A DNA stretch of 64,000 bases from Pseudomonas chlororaphis subsp. chlororaphis (GCF_003945765.1 NZ_CP027712.1:372001-436000), one strand, 5' to 3'; positions 16,867 to 25,941 are shown, counted from the first letter of the stretch. The notes: generated by a model not told the origin, from the letters alone. Program-made: numbers and translations.

Positions 16867-18078
16867 TTATCCACGCTCCGCCAGCAGCATCAGGTTGCGT
16901 GGGGTGAGCGGTGCCGGGCAGAACAGGCCCAGTTGCACGCGGTAACCCTGTTCCTGCAAAAACAGCCCGCGATCGAGCACCAGCCACAGCTCCAAGGGCC
17001 GGCGAAACAGGCCGCGCAGCAGCTCCAGGTTGCGCACCTGGGCCAGGCGCTGCCAGCCGGCGGCTTCCAGCGCCGGCCAGTCCTGCGAACCGACTGTGGG
17101 TAAGTCCTTGAGGGCCGCCAGGTCGCGGCAGTAGTCGGCGAAGGGTTTGTCCAGCCAGCTGGCGGGCAGCGACGGGGTGGGCAGGTATTCGTCGATCCCG
17201 CGCAGCCGCCGTTGCAGCAGGTCGAAGGCCAGGCGGCGGGCCATGGAGCTGTCGCGTTGGCGGCGCACCCGGGCGCCGGCGGTGACGGTCTCGCTCAGGG
17301 GCAGGCCCAGGTCGTCGAGGGACAGTTGCAGCGCCGAGCCCTTGGCCGGGCCGGAGAGCGGCTGGTACTCGGCATGGCTGATGCGGTTGTAGCAGCAGGG
17401 CGCGATAGCCAGCTGGCGGCAGCCGCGTTCGCTGGCCAGTTGCATCAGGCGTACATGCAGGTCGCCACAGGCGTGCAGGGCCACCGGCGTGTGTTCGGCG
17501 CTCAGGCGGGTAGCGGCGTCGGCGGCGAGTACGTCCTGCTGCAGGTGGCTGACCGCTAGCCGATGATGTTCGCTCAGTTGCCGGCCGCTGGCGACCAGCG
17601 CCGGGTCGTATTCCAGGCAGGTCAGCCGTTGCCCGGGTTGCAGCAGGCGGCGGCCGAGGTGGCCCTTGCCCGAACACCAGTCCAGCCAGTGGCCGGGGGC
17701 CTGGGTGAACTCCAGGCAGGCGGCGAAGGCTTCGATCTGCTGCCATTTGCGCCCGGGCACATCGACGTTTAGGCGTTGGCGGGCGGCTGGCACCTCGTGC
17801 GTCGGCAGCTCGGCCACCGCGCCGAGCGCGGCGGCGATCCGCGCCAGATCGGGGAAGGGCGCGGGAGCATCGAGCCGTTCTGGGTGGTTATGGCTCGCCT
17901 CGGCATCGTCCAGGCTGCGCTGGCGCAGCCACTGGGCGAGTTCGCGGTGTCGGGCTTCCCAGGGCAGCTGCGGCTCGGTGAAGGGGCGTGGGCGCCAGAG
18001 CGGTTGATGCTCCAGCAGGAAGCGGTCCAGGGCCTGGAAGCGGCTGAGGAGTTCGGGGCCTTGGAGGATGGAGGGCAT
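16867..18078 (-). CDS. SAM-dependent methyltransferase-like protein (403 aa)
   Basis: The central part has a class I methyltransferase core: WLDWCSGKGHLGRRLL (motif I), LTCLEYDPALV (acidic residue at the end of strand 2), and VALHACGDLHVRLM followed by IAPCCYNRIS. The ACGDL/PCCY pair is typical of the methyltransferase-32 group, whose substrates are mostly unknown. The 120-residue N-terminus and the C-terminal 100 residues are less distinctive. The frame continues upstream to 18177, but that part is the translation of a REP palindrome, so I place the start at ATG 18078. It is probably separate from the upstream transporter operon, since a REP pair lies between them. Confidence 0.75.
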   Translation of the reverse strand: MPSILQGPELLSRFQALDRFLLEHQPLWRPRPFTEPQLPWEARHRELAQWLRQRSLDDAEASHNHPERLDAPAPFPDLARIAAALGAVAELPTHEVPAARQRLNVDVPGRKWQQIEAFAACLEFTQAPGHWLDWCSGKGHLGRRLLQPGQRLTCLEYDPALVASGRQLSEHHRLAVSHLQQDVLAADAATRLSAEHTPVALHACGDLHVRLMQLASERGCRQLAIAPCCYNRISHAEYQPLSGPAKGSALQLSLDDLGLPLSETVTAGARVRRQRDSSMARRLAFDLLQRRLRGIDEYLPTPSLPASWLDKPFADYCRDLAALKDLPTVGSQDWPALEAAGWQRLAQVRNLELLRGLFRRPLELWLVLDRGLFLQEQGYRVQLGLFCPAPLTPRNLMLLAERG

Positions 18079-18101
18079 GCTGGGCTGCTCAGGATAGGGG
18101 C

Positions 18102-18191
18102 CGTAGGAGCGAGGCTTGCCCGCGATGAGAGCGTCGCGGGTTATCTGGTACACCGCGTTATCGTTTATCGCGGGCAAGCCTCGCTCCTACA
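18102..18191. repeat. Paired inverted REP elements (REPIN), family A
   Basis: gtaggagcgaggcttgcccg at the left is matched by its inverted partner cgggcaagcctcgctcctac at the right, with about 45 bp of variable sequence between. The element lies between the methyltransferase and the hisM-like gene. Confidence 0.88.
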
Positions 18192-18199
18192 GAAGCAGT

Positions 18200-18889
18200 T
18201 CAGCGGCCTTGGCACTGCTCGACGCGCAGCCAGCGTTCCAGCAGCTTGAAGCCTTGCACCAGCACATAGGACATCAGCAGGTAGAACACCCCGGCGGTGA
18301 AAAACATATCCACCGTCAAGTAGTTCCGGGCAATGATGGTGCGGGCCATGCCGGTCAGTTCCAGCAGGGTCACGGTGCTGGCCAGGGAACTGGCCTTGAG
18401 CATCAGGATCACTTCGTTGCTGTAGGCCGGCAGGCCGATGCGCGCCGCGCGCGGCAGGATGATATAGAACAGCGCCTTGGGCTTGGACATGCCCAGCGCC
18501 CGCGCCGCTTCGATCTCGCCCGGCGGGATGGCCTGGATCGCCCCGCGCAGGATCTCGGCGATATAGGCGGCGGTGTGCAAGGTCATGGTGGCGGTGGCGC
18601 ACCAGAACGGATCGCGCAGGTAAGTCCACATGAAGCTGTTGCGTACGGTGTCGAACTGCGCCAGGCCGTAGTAGACCAGGAACAGTTGCACCAGTAGCGG
18701 GGTGCCACGAAAGAAGAAGATGTAGGCATAAGGCAGGGCGCGGACATACCAGAGCTTGGAAGAACGTGCGATGCCCAGGGGGATGGCCAGAAGCAGGCCG
18801 AGGGCTACCGCAATGCCCACCAGTTCCAGGGTCAGGGTGGCGCCCTGGATGAACTTCGGCAGCCACTTGTAGATGACTTCCCATTCCAT
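18200..18889 (-). CDS. hisM: Basic amino acid ABC transporter permease, HisM type
   Basis: One of two inner-membrane permeases of a histidine/lysine/arginine/ornithine importer. 229 aa with five predicted helices. FIQGATLTLELVGIAV at the start and PLLVQLFLVYYGL are typical, and the EAA-like loop GEIEAARALGMSKPKALF (contact with the ATPase) lies around residue 145. Its ATG overlaps the hisQ stop by one base (TAATG), so the two permeases are translationally coupled. This block corresponds to PAO1 PA5152-PA5155 (recalled). Confidence 0.9.
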   Translation of the reverse strand: MEWEVIYKWLPKFIQGATLTLELVGIAVALGLLLAIPLGIARSSKLWYVRALPYAYIFFFRGTPLLVQLFLVYYGLAQFDTVRNSFMWTYLRDPFWCATATMTLHTAAYIAEILRGAIQAIPPGEIEAARALGMSKPKALFYIILPRAARIGLPAYSNEVILMLKASSLASTVTLLELTGMARTIIARNYLTVDMFFTAGVFYLLMSYVLVQGFKLLERWLRVEQCQGR

Positions 18890-19581
18890 TACGTCGTCCT
18901 CACAAAGCCGCGGGCGGCGCGTTTTTCCAGGAAGTGCATAACTGTCATGGCGAGTATCGTCAGGCCTAGGTAAATGATGGCCGCAACCATGAAGAAGGTG
19001 AACGGGTGCTTAGCGAAGTTCACGGCGTTCTGCGCTTGGCGCATGATTTCTTCCAGGCCGATCACCGACACCAGCGCGGTGTCCTTCATCAGGATCATGA
19101 ACAGGTTGCCCAGGCCCGGCAGGGCGATGCGCCACATCTGCGGCATGATCAGCCTGGTGAAGATCCGCCATTTCGACAGGCCCAGGGCCACGCCGGCCTC
19201 ACGATGACCCTTGGGGATGGCGAGGATCGCGCCACGGAACACTTCGGTGGCGTAGGCGCCGAAGCACAGGCCGAGGGCGACCACCCCTGCAACGAAAGGG
19301 CTCAGCGCCAGTTCGGGGTAACCGAAGTATTCACCTAGTGCTCTCATCATGTTGACGGTGCCGAAGTAGATCAGCAGCACCCAGAGCAGCTCGGGAACGC
19401 CGCGCACCAGGGTCGAATAGGTGCCGCCAAGCCATTGCAGCGGCTTGTACGGGGAAGTCTTGGCCAAGGCGCCGAGCAGGCCGAGCACCAGCCCCAGGCA
19501 CAGCGCCGAAAGAGCCAGCTTGACGGTCATCAGCGCGCCAGCGGCGAGCGCCGGGCCGAATCCGTAGAGATCGATATTCAT
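18889..19581 (-). CDS. hisQ: Basic amino acid ABC transporter permease, HisQ type
   Basis: The second permease of the heterodimer, 230 aa. The helices start with FGPALAAGALMTVKLALSAL, and VRGVPELLWVLLIYFGT is the usual HisQ segment. The EAA loop reads GHREAGVALGLSKWRIFTR. The gene lies 78 bp downstream of the periplasmic binding protein in the order ATPase, binding protein, HisQ, HisM, all on the minus strand. Confidence 0.9.
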   Translation of the reverse strand: MNIDLYGFGPALAAGALMTVKLALSALCLGLVLGLLGALAKTSPYKPLQWLGGTYSTLVRGVPELLWVLLIYFGTVNMMRALGEYFGYPELALSPFVAGVVALGLCFGAYATEVFRGAILAIPKGHREAGVALGLSKWRIFTRLIMPQMWRIALPGLGNLFMILMKDTALVSVIGLEEIMRQAQNAVNFAKHPFTFFMVAAIIYLGLTILAMTVMHFLEKRAARGFVRTT

Positions 19582-19659
19582 GGATGGTTATTCAAGTCGC
19601 GGCAGGCTTTGCTAAGGACCGGCGCCCTGGGGGAAGGGCGCCGGGCAGGCCAGTCAGTA

Positions 19660-20415
19660 TCAGTAGATGCTGAACGGGAAGTACTTGTCGTTGATCTTCT
19701 TGTAGGTGCCGTCGGCCACGATTTCCTTCAAGGCGGCGTTGAGCTTCTCGCGGATCGGATCGTTCTTGCGCACGGCGATGCCGATCTTGTCGCTTTCTTC
19801 AACCGGGTCACCCTTGAACTCGTAAGGCTTGCCCGCTTCGCTTTTGAGCCACTCGTAGTTGACGTACTTGTCGGCCAGGATCGCGTCCAGGCGGCCGGAC
19901 GTCAGGTCGAGGAAGGCGTTTTCCTGGGTGTCGTAGAGCTTGATGGTGATGTCGTCGCCCAGGTTGTCTTCCAGCCAGGTACCGGCCAGGGTGGCGCGCT
20001 GCGCACCGATGATCTTGCCCTTGAGGGAAGCCTTGTCGGTCTTGAAGTCGGTCTTGTCTTTAGGCGCGATGAACTGCAGCTTGTTGGAGTAGTACGGGTC
20101 GGTGAAGTCCACCGCCTGCTTGCGCTCGTCGGTGATCGACATCGAGGAGATCAGGAAGTCGAACTTCTTCGCGTTCAGGGCCGGGATGATGCCGTCCCAG
20201 TCGGAGGTGACCACTTCGCACTCGACTTTCATCTTGGCGCACAGGGCGTCGCCGACGTCTTTGTCGAAACCAACGACCTGGCCGCTGGCATCCTTGTTGT
20301 TGAACGGCGGGTAGGCCGCTTCGATGCCCATCTTCAGTTTGTCGGCGGCCATCGTATTGGCCGAGAACACCAGAGTGGCGGCAGCGGCCAGGAGGAATTT
20401 CTTATAGCTCTGCAT
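19660..20415 (-). CDS. Periplasmic amino-acid binding protein (HisJ/LAO type)
   Basis: Captures a basic amino acid in the periplasm and delivers it to HisQM. 251 aa with a signal peptide ending near NTMA. The mature part matches the cluster-3 solute-binding family: IEAAYPPFNNKDASGQVVGF, then VVTSDWDGIIPALNAKKFDF and ISSMSITDERKQAVDFTDPY. The last of these holds the residues that usually contact the ligand alpha-amino and carboxyl groups. The frame is open 48 codons further upstream, into hisP; the ATG at 20415 gives the standard signal peptide. Ligand among His, Lys, Arg and Orn is not determinable here. Confidence 0.92.
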   Translation of the reverse strand: MQSYKKFLLAAAATLVFSANTMAADKLKMGIEAAYPPFNNKDASGQVVGFDKDVGDALCAKMKVECEVVTSDWDGIIPALNAKKFDFLISSMSITDERKQAVDFTDPYYSNKLQFIAPKDKTDFKTDKASLKGKIIGAQRATLAGTWLEDNLGDDITIKLYDTQENAFLDLTSGRLDAILADKYVNYEWLKSEAGKPYEFKGDPVEESDKIGIAVRKNDPIREKLNAALKEIVADGTYKKINDKYFPFSIY

Positions 20416-20428
20416 GCGTGTTGCTCCG

Positions 20429-21202
20429 TTAGCGGTTGCTGGACATGAATTGTTTGCAGCGTGCCGAAAGCGGGTTCTCGAACACCTGCTGTGGCGATCC
20501 TTGCTCTTCCACCAGGCCCTGGTGCAGGAACACCACTTCACTGGAGACCTGACGGGCAAAGCCCATTTCGTGGGTGACCAGCAGCATGGTCCGGCCTTCT
20601 TCGGCCAGGGCGCGGATCACGTTGAGCACTTCCTGGACCATTTCCGGGTCCAGTGCCGAGGTCGGCTCGTCGAACAGGATGACTTTGGGCTGCATCGCCA
20701 GGGTGCGGGCGATGGCGGCGCGTTGCTGCTGGCCGCCGGAGAGCTGGGCCGGGTAGGCGTGGCGCTTGTCGGCGATGCCGACCTTGGCCAGCAGCGCTTC
20801 GGCCACTTCGATGGCTTCGGCCTTGCTCTGGCCGAGCACCCGGCGCGGCGCCTCGATGATGTTGTCGAGCACGCTCATGTGCGGCCAGAGGTTGAAGTTC
20901 TGGAACACGAAGCCGATTTCGCTGCGCAGGCGGTTGATCTGCTTGCCGTCGGCGGCAACCAGTTCGCCGTTCTTGGCGGCCTTGAGCTTGAGTTCTTCAC
21001 CGGCCACCAGGATCTGGCCCTGGTGCGGGTTTTCCAGGAGGTTGATGCAACGCAGGAAGGTGGACTTGCCGGAACCGGAGGAACCCAGGATCGAGATCAC
21101 ATCGCCGTCGCGTGCGGTCAGCGAGACACCCTTGAGTACCTCCAGCGAGCCGTACCGTTTGTGCAAGTTGCGGATTTCAAGCGCGGGCGTGGCCTCAGCC
21201 AT
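20429..21202 (-). CDS. hisP: Basic amino acid ABC transporter ATP-binding protein, HisP type
   Basis: Energises the importer. 257 aa with Walker A GSSGSGKST at about residues 39-47, the Q-loop VFQNFNLWPH, the signature LSGGQQQRAAIARTLA, Walker B VILFDEPTSALDPE and the switch histidine in LLVTHEMGFA. The insertion between Walker A and the Q-loop (KAAKNGELVAADGKQINRLR) is typical of HisP. It is the first gene of the four-gene operon; its promoter should lie in 21203-21756. Confidence 0.95.
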   Translation of the reverse strand: MAEATPALEIRNLHKRYGSLEVLKGVSLTARDGDVISILGSSGSGKSTFLRCINLLENPHQGQILVAGEELKLKAAKNGELVAADGKQINRLRSEIGFVFQNFNLWPHMSVLDNIIEAPRRVLGQSKAEAIEVAEALLAKVGIADKRHAYPAQLSGGQQQRAAIARTLAMQPKVILFDEPTSALDPEMVQEVLNVIRALAEEGRTMLLVTHEMGFARQVSSEVVFLHQGLVEEQGSPQQVFENPLSARCKQFMSSNR

Positions 21203-21756
21203 GTGCGGTCCTCATGAGTTCATTGCGCTCCTGCTGGTAGCGGCTTTTCTGGCGAGGCGCCAACCTAGCATAGCGTTCGAATGACAGCCAACAGCGCTTC
21301 AGGGTGTAAGCAGACGGCGTGTGACAGGTTGTCGCATCGGCACAGCAGACTGTCGCCCCGTCAACAACCGAACGCCCGTTTGAACCCTGTTCCCAGCGGG
21401 TGTCGCGTAAAAAAAGGCGCGATGGTGCCAGCTTTGGCCAGGTGTTGGAAGGGTAAAACGGCCAAAGGTTGCGTATCCGCCCTCTATTTGTGCGTCGCAC
21501 ACTTTTTGTGTGTGTTTCTGGTGCGCTGCTTCGTTCTACAAATGGGTGGTGCGGTAACGTTCTGGCGCAAGGCCATTAATCTCAAGGACTTGCGCTCATC
21601 CGCCGGTCGCCTTCGCAGGCCGCGCCGGCTGGGAGCCTGTAACATTTTGGCGCAAATCTTGCGTAAGAAATAAAGAACGCCCTGTTGGATTCTTTTTACG
21701 AGAAAGAATATCCAGACCGGGTGGACGCTTTCGCTTTCTTCGCAAAGGTAGTTTCA
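21203..21756. other. 554-bp divergent region between hisP and gabP-like genes
   Basis: No supported gene. It carries the promoters of two divergent amino acid uptake genes. An imperfect 17-bp direct repeat, gtaacgttctggcgcaa at 21554-21570 and gtaacattttggcgcaa at 21639-21655 (about 85 bp apart), is the only clear internal structure and could be an operator. Confidence 0.5.
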
Positions 21757-23154
21757 ATGAGCAGTACGCAGACCTCCAATGACCTCGAACAGGGGCTCAA
21801 ACCGCGGCATGTCACCATGCTGTCGATCGCCGGGGTAATCGGCGCCGGGCTGTTCGTCGGTTCCGGCCACGCCATCGCCGAAGCCGGCCCTGCCGTGCTG
21901 CTGGCCTATGCGGCCGCGGGCACCCTGGTGGTGCTGGTGATGCGCATGCTGGCCGAAATGGCCGTCGCCTCGCCGGACACGGGTTCCTTCTCGACTTATG
22001 CCGACCGTGCCATCGGCCACTGGGCCGGTTTCACCATCGGCTGGCTGTACTGGTGGTTCTGGGTGCTGGTGATTCCGCTGGAGGCCAACGCCGCCGCGAC
22101 CATCCTGCATGCCTGGTTCCCTGATATAGCGATCTGGGCCTTTACCCTGGTCATTACCTTGCTGCTGACCGCGACCAACCTGTTCAGCGTGAAGAACTAC
22201 GGTGAGTTCGAGTTCTGGTTCGCCCTGATCAAGGTCGTGGCGATCATCGGCTTCGTGGTGCTCGGCCTGCTGGCGATCTTCGGCCTGCTGCCGACCAGCA
22301 ATGTCAGCGGCGTCTCGCACTTGTTCGATACCCAGGGCTTTTTGCCCAACGGCATGGGCGCGGTACTCGCCGCCATGCTGACCACCATGTTCTCGTTCAT
22401 GGGTACCGAGATCGTCACCATCGCCGCCGCCGAATCGAAGAACCCGGGCCAGCAAATCAGCAAGGCCACCAACTCGGTGATCTGGCGGATCGGCCTGTTC
22501 TACCTGGTGTCGATCTTCATCGTCGTGGCCCTGGTGCCATGGAATGACCCGAGCCTGGCCCAGGTCGGTTCCTACCAGACCGTGCTCGACCGCATGGGCA
22601 TCCCCAACGCCAAGCTGATCGTCGATCTGGTGGTGCTGGTGGCGGTGACCAGTTGCCTGAACTCGGCGCTCTACACCGCCTCGCGCATGCTGTTCTCCCT
22701 GGGCAAGCGCGGCGACGCCCCGGCTGCGGCCAAGCGCACCAACACTAGCGGCACGCCTTACTGGGCGGTGATCCTGTCCACCGCCGCCGCCTTCCTCGCG
22801 GTATTCGCCAACTACGTGGCACCCGCCGCGGTGTTCAATTTCCTGTTGGCCAGTTCCGGCGCCATTGCCTTGCTGGTGTACCTGGTGATCGCGGTATCGC
22901 AGCTGCGCATGCGCCAGAAACGCACGGCGGCCGGCGAGAAGATCGCCTTCCGCATGTGGCTGTTCCCGGGCCTGACCTACGCGGTGATCGTGTTCATCGT
23001 CGGGGTGCTGACCATCATGCTGTTCCAGGAAGGGCACCGTATGGAGATCGTCGCCACCGGCCTGCTGAGCATCGTCGTGATCGCGGTGGGCCTGCTGGTT
23101 GCGCGTCGGCGCAAGCTGGAGAAGCAGGCAGCCGGTGTATTGAGCCGCGCCTGA
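21757..23154 (+). CDS. gabP: APC-family amino acid permease, GabP type
   Basis: A proton-coupled inner-membrane importer, probably for 4-aminobutyrate or a related amino acid. 465 aa with 12 predicted helices. The N-terminal LKPRHVTMLSIAGVIGAGLF is the substrate and proton-coupling helix 1 of the amino acid transporter family, and MRMLAEMAVASPDTGSFSTY and the ESKNPGQQI loop are conserved. It matches GabP more closely than the aromatic or proline branches, but specificity is inferred. I chose the ATG at 21757, preceded by aaagg; the longer frame adds 24 atypical residues. A terminator follows directly. Confidence 0.85.
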   Translation: MSSTQTSNDLEQGLKPRHVTMLSIAGVIGAGLFVGSGHAIAEAGPAVLLAYAAAGTLVVLVMRMLAEMAVASPDTGSFSTYADRAIGHWAGFTIGWLYWWFWVLVIPLEANAAATILHAWFPDIAIWAFTLVITLLLTATNLFSVKNYGEFEFWFALIKVVAIIGFVVLGLLAIFGLLPTSNVSGVSHLFDTQGFLPNGMGAVLAAMLTTMFSFMGTEIVTIAAAESKNPGQQISKATNSVIWRIGLFYLVSIFIVVALVPWNDPSLAQVGSYQTVLDRMGIPNAKLIVDLVVLVAVTSCLNSALYTASRMLFSLGKRGDAPAAAKRTNTSGTPYWAVILSTAAAFLAVFANYVAPAAVFNFLLASSGAIALLVYLVIAVSQLRMRQKRTAAGEKIAFRMWLFPGLTYAVIVFIVGVLTIMLFQEGHRMEIVATGLLSIVVIAVGLLVARRRKLEKQAAGVLSRA

Positions 23155-23170
23155 GTTTTTCCCGGTAACG

Positions 23171-23208
23171 AAAAAGGCCGCTGTCAGTGCAGACAGCGGC
23201 CTTTTTTT
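23171..23208 (+). terminator. Terminator after gabP
   Basis: The 14-bp stem aaaaaggccgctgt / acagcggccttttt with a short loop ends in a run of T residues, 17 nt past the stop codon. Confidence 0.92.
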
Positions 23209-23225
23209 ATGGCCTGTACCGACGC

Positions 23226-23292
23226 TTTCGCGGGCAAGCCTCGCTCCTACAGATGAAGGTGATCCGTAGGAGCGAGGCTTGCCCGCGATGAC
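23226..23292. repeat. Paired inverted REP elements (REPIN), family A
   Basis: cgcgggcaagcctcgctcct and its inverted partner aggagcgaggcttgcccgcg are separated by only about 20 bp, the tightest pair of this family in the window. Confidence 0.9.
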
Positions 23293-23334
23293 GATTGAAC
23301 ATTCGACGCAGCAGTGAGGGCCATGCAAGGCGCG

Positions 23335-23366
23335 CTGTAGCCGCAGGCTGCGCCAGCGGCTACAGA
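23335..23366. repeat. Short REP palindrome, family B
   Basis: The sequence ctgtagccgcaggctgcgcc followed by agcggctacag is a compact inverted pair of the gtagccgctg motif. Confidence 0.8.
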
Positions 23367-23378
23367 TTGTGTTGAAGC

Positions 23379-23777
23379 TTATTTCTGCATCAGGGCTTCC
23401 GACGCGGCCAGGTAGGCGGCCTGGAACTCCGGGCTTTCGATCCAGGCCAGGGCGCCGGCCTCGTCGGTCTCGGTGGACCACTGGCGGTACTCGATCAGGG
23501 CGGCGAGGATGAAGTCCATGGCGCCTTCCTCGCCTTCCTGCTCGTAGACGATCTCCAGTAGCGGGTCTTCCAGGAACGCCGCGCACATCGCCTGCTGGCT
23601 GGTCTTCTCGGCGTCGATCATCTTCTTGAACAGCTCGGTCAGGTCCACCGATTCGAAGTCGATGCGGTCGTCGTTCGGGTCCAGTTCCACTGGCGCGGCG
23701 TTGCGCTGGGTGCGGTTCTGCTTGGCCTTGGTTTTCGCCCGCTGGGCTCTTTTGTGTTGCTTGTTCGCAGATGCCAT
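23379..23777 (-). CDS. Conserved hypothetical protein (132 aa)
   Basis: I do not recognise a named domain. The first 30 residues are strongly basic and Gln/Lys/Arg-rich (ANKQHKRAQRAKTKAKQNRT), which suggests nucleic-acid contact. The remaining 100 residues are acidic and helical, with a FESVDLTELFKKMIDAEKTS segment. No signal peptide or membrane helix is present. The basic-tail/acidic-body layout is the only clear clue. It is transcribed separately from the hydrolase behind it, with about 100 bp between. Confidence 0.7.
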   Translation of the reverse strand: MASANKQHKRAQRAKTKAKQNRTQRNAAPVELDPNDDRIDFESVDLTELFKKMIDAEKTSQQAMCAAFLEDPLLEIVYEQEGEEGAMDFILAALIEYRQWSTETDEAGALAWIESPEFQAAYLAASEALMQK

Positions 23778-23880
23778 GGGCGTCGTACCTTTTGCGCAAA
23801 GAGGGGGCCAGGGATGGATACAGTGTCCGGCCTGGCTTTCAGGCGGCAGAGGATGCCAGTAAATGCGCTGCCTGGCACGC

Positions 23881-24849
23881 TCAACGGCTACCGCTGATCA
23901 GGCGTCCCGGGGTGTCGCTGGGCAACGCGGCGTGTTGCAGCCAGGCCAGGGCGATCGGCCACAGGCGGTCCTGGTAATGGCTGCGGAAAAACGCGAAGTG
24001 CCCGACTTCCCGCTCGCTGATGTCCTCGGGTTCGATGCGCCAATGGCTGCGCTGGCTGGCGGTGAAGTAGCCCAGCAGGCGCTCGATGGCCGGCACGGTG
24101 CCGTAAGGGTCGTCGCTGATGCTGATGGCCAGCAGCTGCGCCTTGACCCGGGCGAAGGGCAGCGCCGGGTCCCGGCGCGCCAGGTGGCGCCCGCTGGGCC
24201 GCCGTTGATAGTGCGCGGTGGGCGTGGCCCAGTCGCGCACCACGCCGGCGGGGGTGTCCTCCAGCCAGCCCAGGCGCTTGCCGGGGAAGTAGCCGTAAAT
24301 CGCCGTCAGCAGCGGCATCACAACATGCCATTTGCCCAGCATGCGCCAGCGGCTCGCCGGGGCGTAGTCGCGCCAGTAGGCGAACTGCGCGCCCACCGTC
24401 ACCACGCGGCGGATCAACTGCCCGGATGCGCCCAGCCCCGCCGCGCAGCCGCCGAAGCTGTGTCCGACCACGTCGATGGGCTGGCCGGGGAATTCCCGCT
24501 GCGCGCGTTGCAGCATGGCTTCGAAGTCCAGGCTGCCCCAGTCCGACCAGGACGCCTTCAGCTTGCGCATCGAGGCCGGCCGCGACTCGCCGATGCCGCG
24601 GTAGTCGTAGGTGATGACGTCGAAGCCATGGCTGAACAGGTAATCGGCGAACCGCGAATAGTGCCGACAACGCACGGAGGTGGCGGCATTGATGATCACC
24701 GCCGCACGCGCGGGGTCCGGTTCGGCATGGCGCCAGGTGAAACCACCGAGGATAAAGCCATCGGCGGCGGGTTCGCGGAAGGCTGTGCCAGGGCTGCTGG
24801 TCACGGTGCTGGCCGGGTGCAGGGGCGAGGGCGGGGATTGCACGGTCAT
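23881..24849 (-). CDS. Alpha/beta hydrolase family protein
   Basis: 322 aa. It has the hydrolase fold markers: the strand VIINAATSVRCRHYSRFADY, VITYDYRGIGESRP (oxyanion-hole region), and the nucleophile elbow GHSFGG at about residue 130 with its serine. A late aspartate is likely in AISISDDPYGT, and a C-terminal histidine in REVGHFAFFR would complete the triad. Substrate unknown. The ATG at 24849 follows aaaggaatacgcc; the longer frame adds 19 basic residues that look like untranslated sequence. Confidence 0.85.
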   Translation of the reverse strand: MTVQSPPSPLHPASTVTSSPGTAFREPAADGFILGGFTWRHAEPDPARAAVIINAATSVRCRHYSRFADYLFSHGFDVITYDYRGIGESRPASMRKLKASWSDWGSLDFEAMLQRAQREFPGQPIDVVGHSFGGCAAGLGASGQLIRRVVTVGAQFAYWRDYAPASRWRMLGKWHVVMPLLTAIYGYFPGKRLGWLEDTPAGVVRDWATPTAHYQRRPSGRHLARRDPALPFARVKAQLLAISISDDPYGTVPAIERLLGYFTASQRSHWRIEPEDISEREVGHFAFFRSHYQDRLWPIALAWLQHAALPSDTPGRLISGSR

Positions 24850-25215
24850 CGGCGCGTATTCCTTTGCGGGCGAAAAGGCGTGTCGGCTCCTTTTAAGTGC
24901 AAGCATTAATAACCGCCTTGTCCGCGCCCTGGCAACCGTCGGGATTGGCGCCGCTGCTAGGTACTTTTGGTTAAAAGCATCACACCGAATCGATCTAAAC
25001 GGCCTGGCATCGGGGCGTACACTGAATATCAGGGCCTGGGGGCGATCACGGATGCATGACGCTTACGGGCTGTTCATTCGAGCATCGTTTGCCTGAGGCG
25101 TAGCTGGGCTATTCAAGATGAAAAGGGGAGACCCGGACGCTGCCGTTCTGGGGCTGGGCTCTTGGCGGTGGCGTTTCCCATTCAGTGGTTCGAGACGAAC
25201 CCGGGAGTGCTCATC
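24850..25215. other. 366-bp divergent intergenic region
   Basis: Promoter space for the hydrolase (minus) and the secreted protein (plus). No additional gene, repeat or RNA was recognised. Confidence 0.5.
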
Positions 25216-25674
25216 ATGAAGTCCTTTTACTTGTGTGTCGTAACAGGCGTTCTCGCGGCGTTCCTGTCACTCGCGCCGTTCAGCGTACAGTCCGCCACCC
25301 CCAGCAACGAACCCATCGACCCGGCGGGCGTGCAGCTGGAACCTCAACAGCAGAACGGCATTACCTATCTGTCCGGCGGTATCGGCCTGGACGAATCGCG
25401 GACGCTCTTGCAGACCAAGGGGTACAACCTGCACATGACCTTTTCCGTCGGCCCGGAAAACAAGTACACCTCGGATGTCGACCTGGCGATCCAGAATCCG
25501 CAAGGGCAGCCGGTCCTGACCCTGAATCAGGTGGGCCCCATCGTCTTTGTGCAACTGCCGGCCGGCAAGTACCAGGTTGTCGCCACCCGTGGCGGGCGTA
25601 CCGAGCGTAGCGCGGTGGATATGAAAGTGGCGGGCATTCGCGACCTCAACCTGCATTGGAATGAAGGTTATTGA
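25216..25674 (+). CDS. Secreted carboxypeptidase-regulatory-like hypothetical protein
   Basis: 152 aa with a clear signal peptide (MKSFYLCVVTGVLAAFLSLA, cleavage near QSA). The mature part is rich in beta strands: TYLSGGIGLDESRTLLQTKG, then VDLAIQNPQGQPVLTLNQVG and IVFVQLPAGKYQVVATRGGR. The last two recall the beta-sandwich of carboxypeptidase regulatory-like domains, probably a periplasmic binding or structural module. No catalytic motif. It stands alone before the tRNA-Phe gene on the other strand. Function unknown. Confidence 0.72.
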   Translation: MKSFYLCVVTGVLAAFLSLAPFSVQSATPSNEPIDPAGVQLEPQQQNGITYLSGGIGLDESRTLLQTKGYNLHMTFSVGPENKYTSDVDLAIQNPQGQPVLTLNQVGPIVFVQLPAGKYQVVATRGGRTERSAVDMKVAGIRDLNLHWNEGY

Positions 25675-25718
25675 GTGAAGGCTGCAATGCTGAAAACAGG
25701 CGCATCAAATCGCAGGCA

Positions 25719-25755
25719 ATAAAAAACCCCTGAATCTTGCGATTCAGGGGTTTCG
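25719..25755. terminator. Terminator shared by tRNA-Phe and the secreted protein gene
   Basis: The stem aaacccctgaatc / gattcaggggttt is followed on the minus strand by six more T residues, directly after the tRNA-Phe 3' end. Confidence 0.88.
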
Positions 25756-25762
25756 GTATTAG

Positions 25763-25838
25763 TGGTGCCCAGAGACGGAATCGAACCGCCGACACGGGGA
25801 TTTTCAATCCCCTGCTCTACCGACTGAGCTATCTGGGC
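25763..25838 (-). tRNA. tRNA-Phe (anticodon GAA)
   Basis: 76 nt with an encoded CCA. On the minus strand it begins GCCCAGATAGCTCAGTCGG, the anticodon loop is TTGAAAA (GAA anticodon), the T-loop is GGTTCGATTCC and the 3' end is GGGCACCA. All stems pair. Confidence 0.97.
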
Positions 25839-25941
25839 AACGGGGCGCATTAAACGGGTTTTTCGGGGGGGCGTCAAGCAAGTTTTGAAAAAAAGTTTAA
25901 TTATTACCGCCGCTTACGTTCCCGCCCCGATTTGAGCGCAA

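Noticed and set aside
18079..18177. N-terminal extension of the methyltransferase gene
   Set aside because: It is the translation of a family A REP palindrome (GKPRSYG), so the start was moved to 18078.
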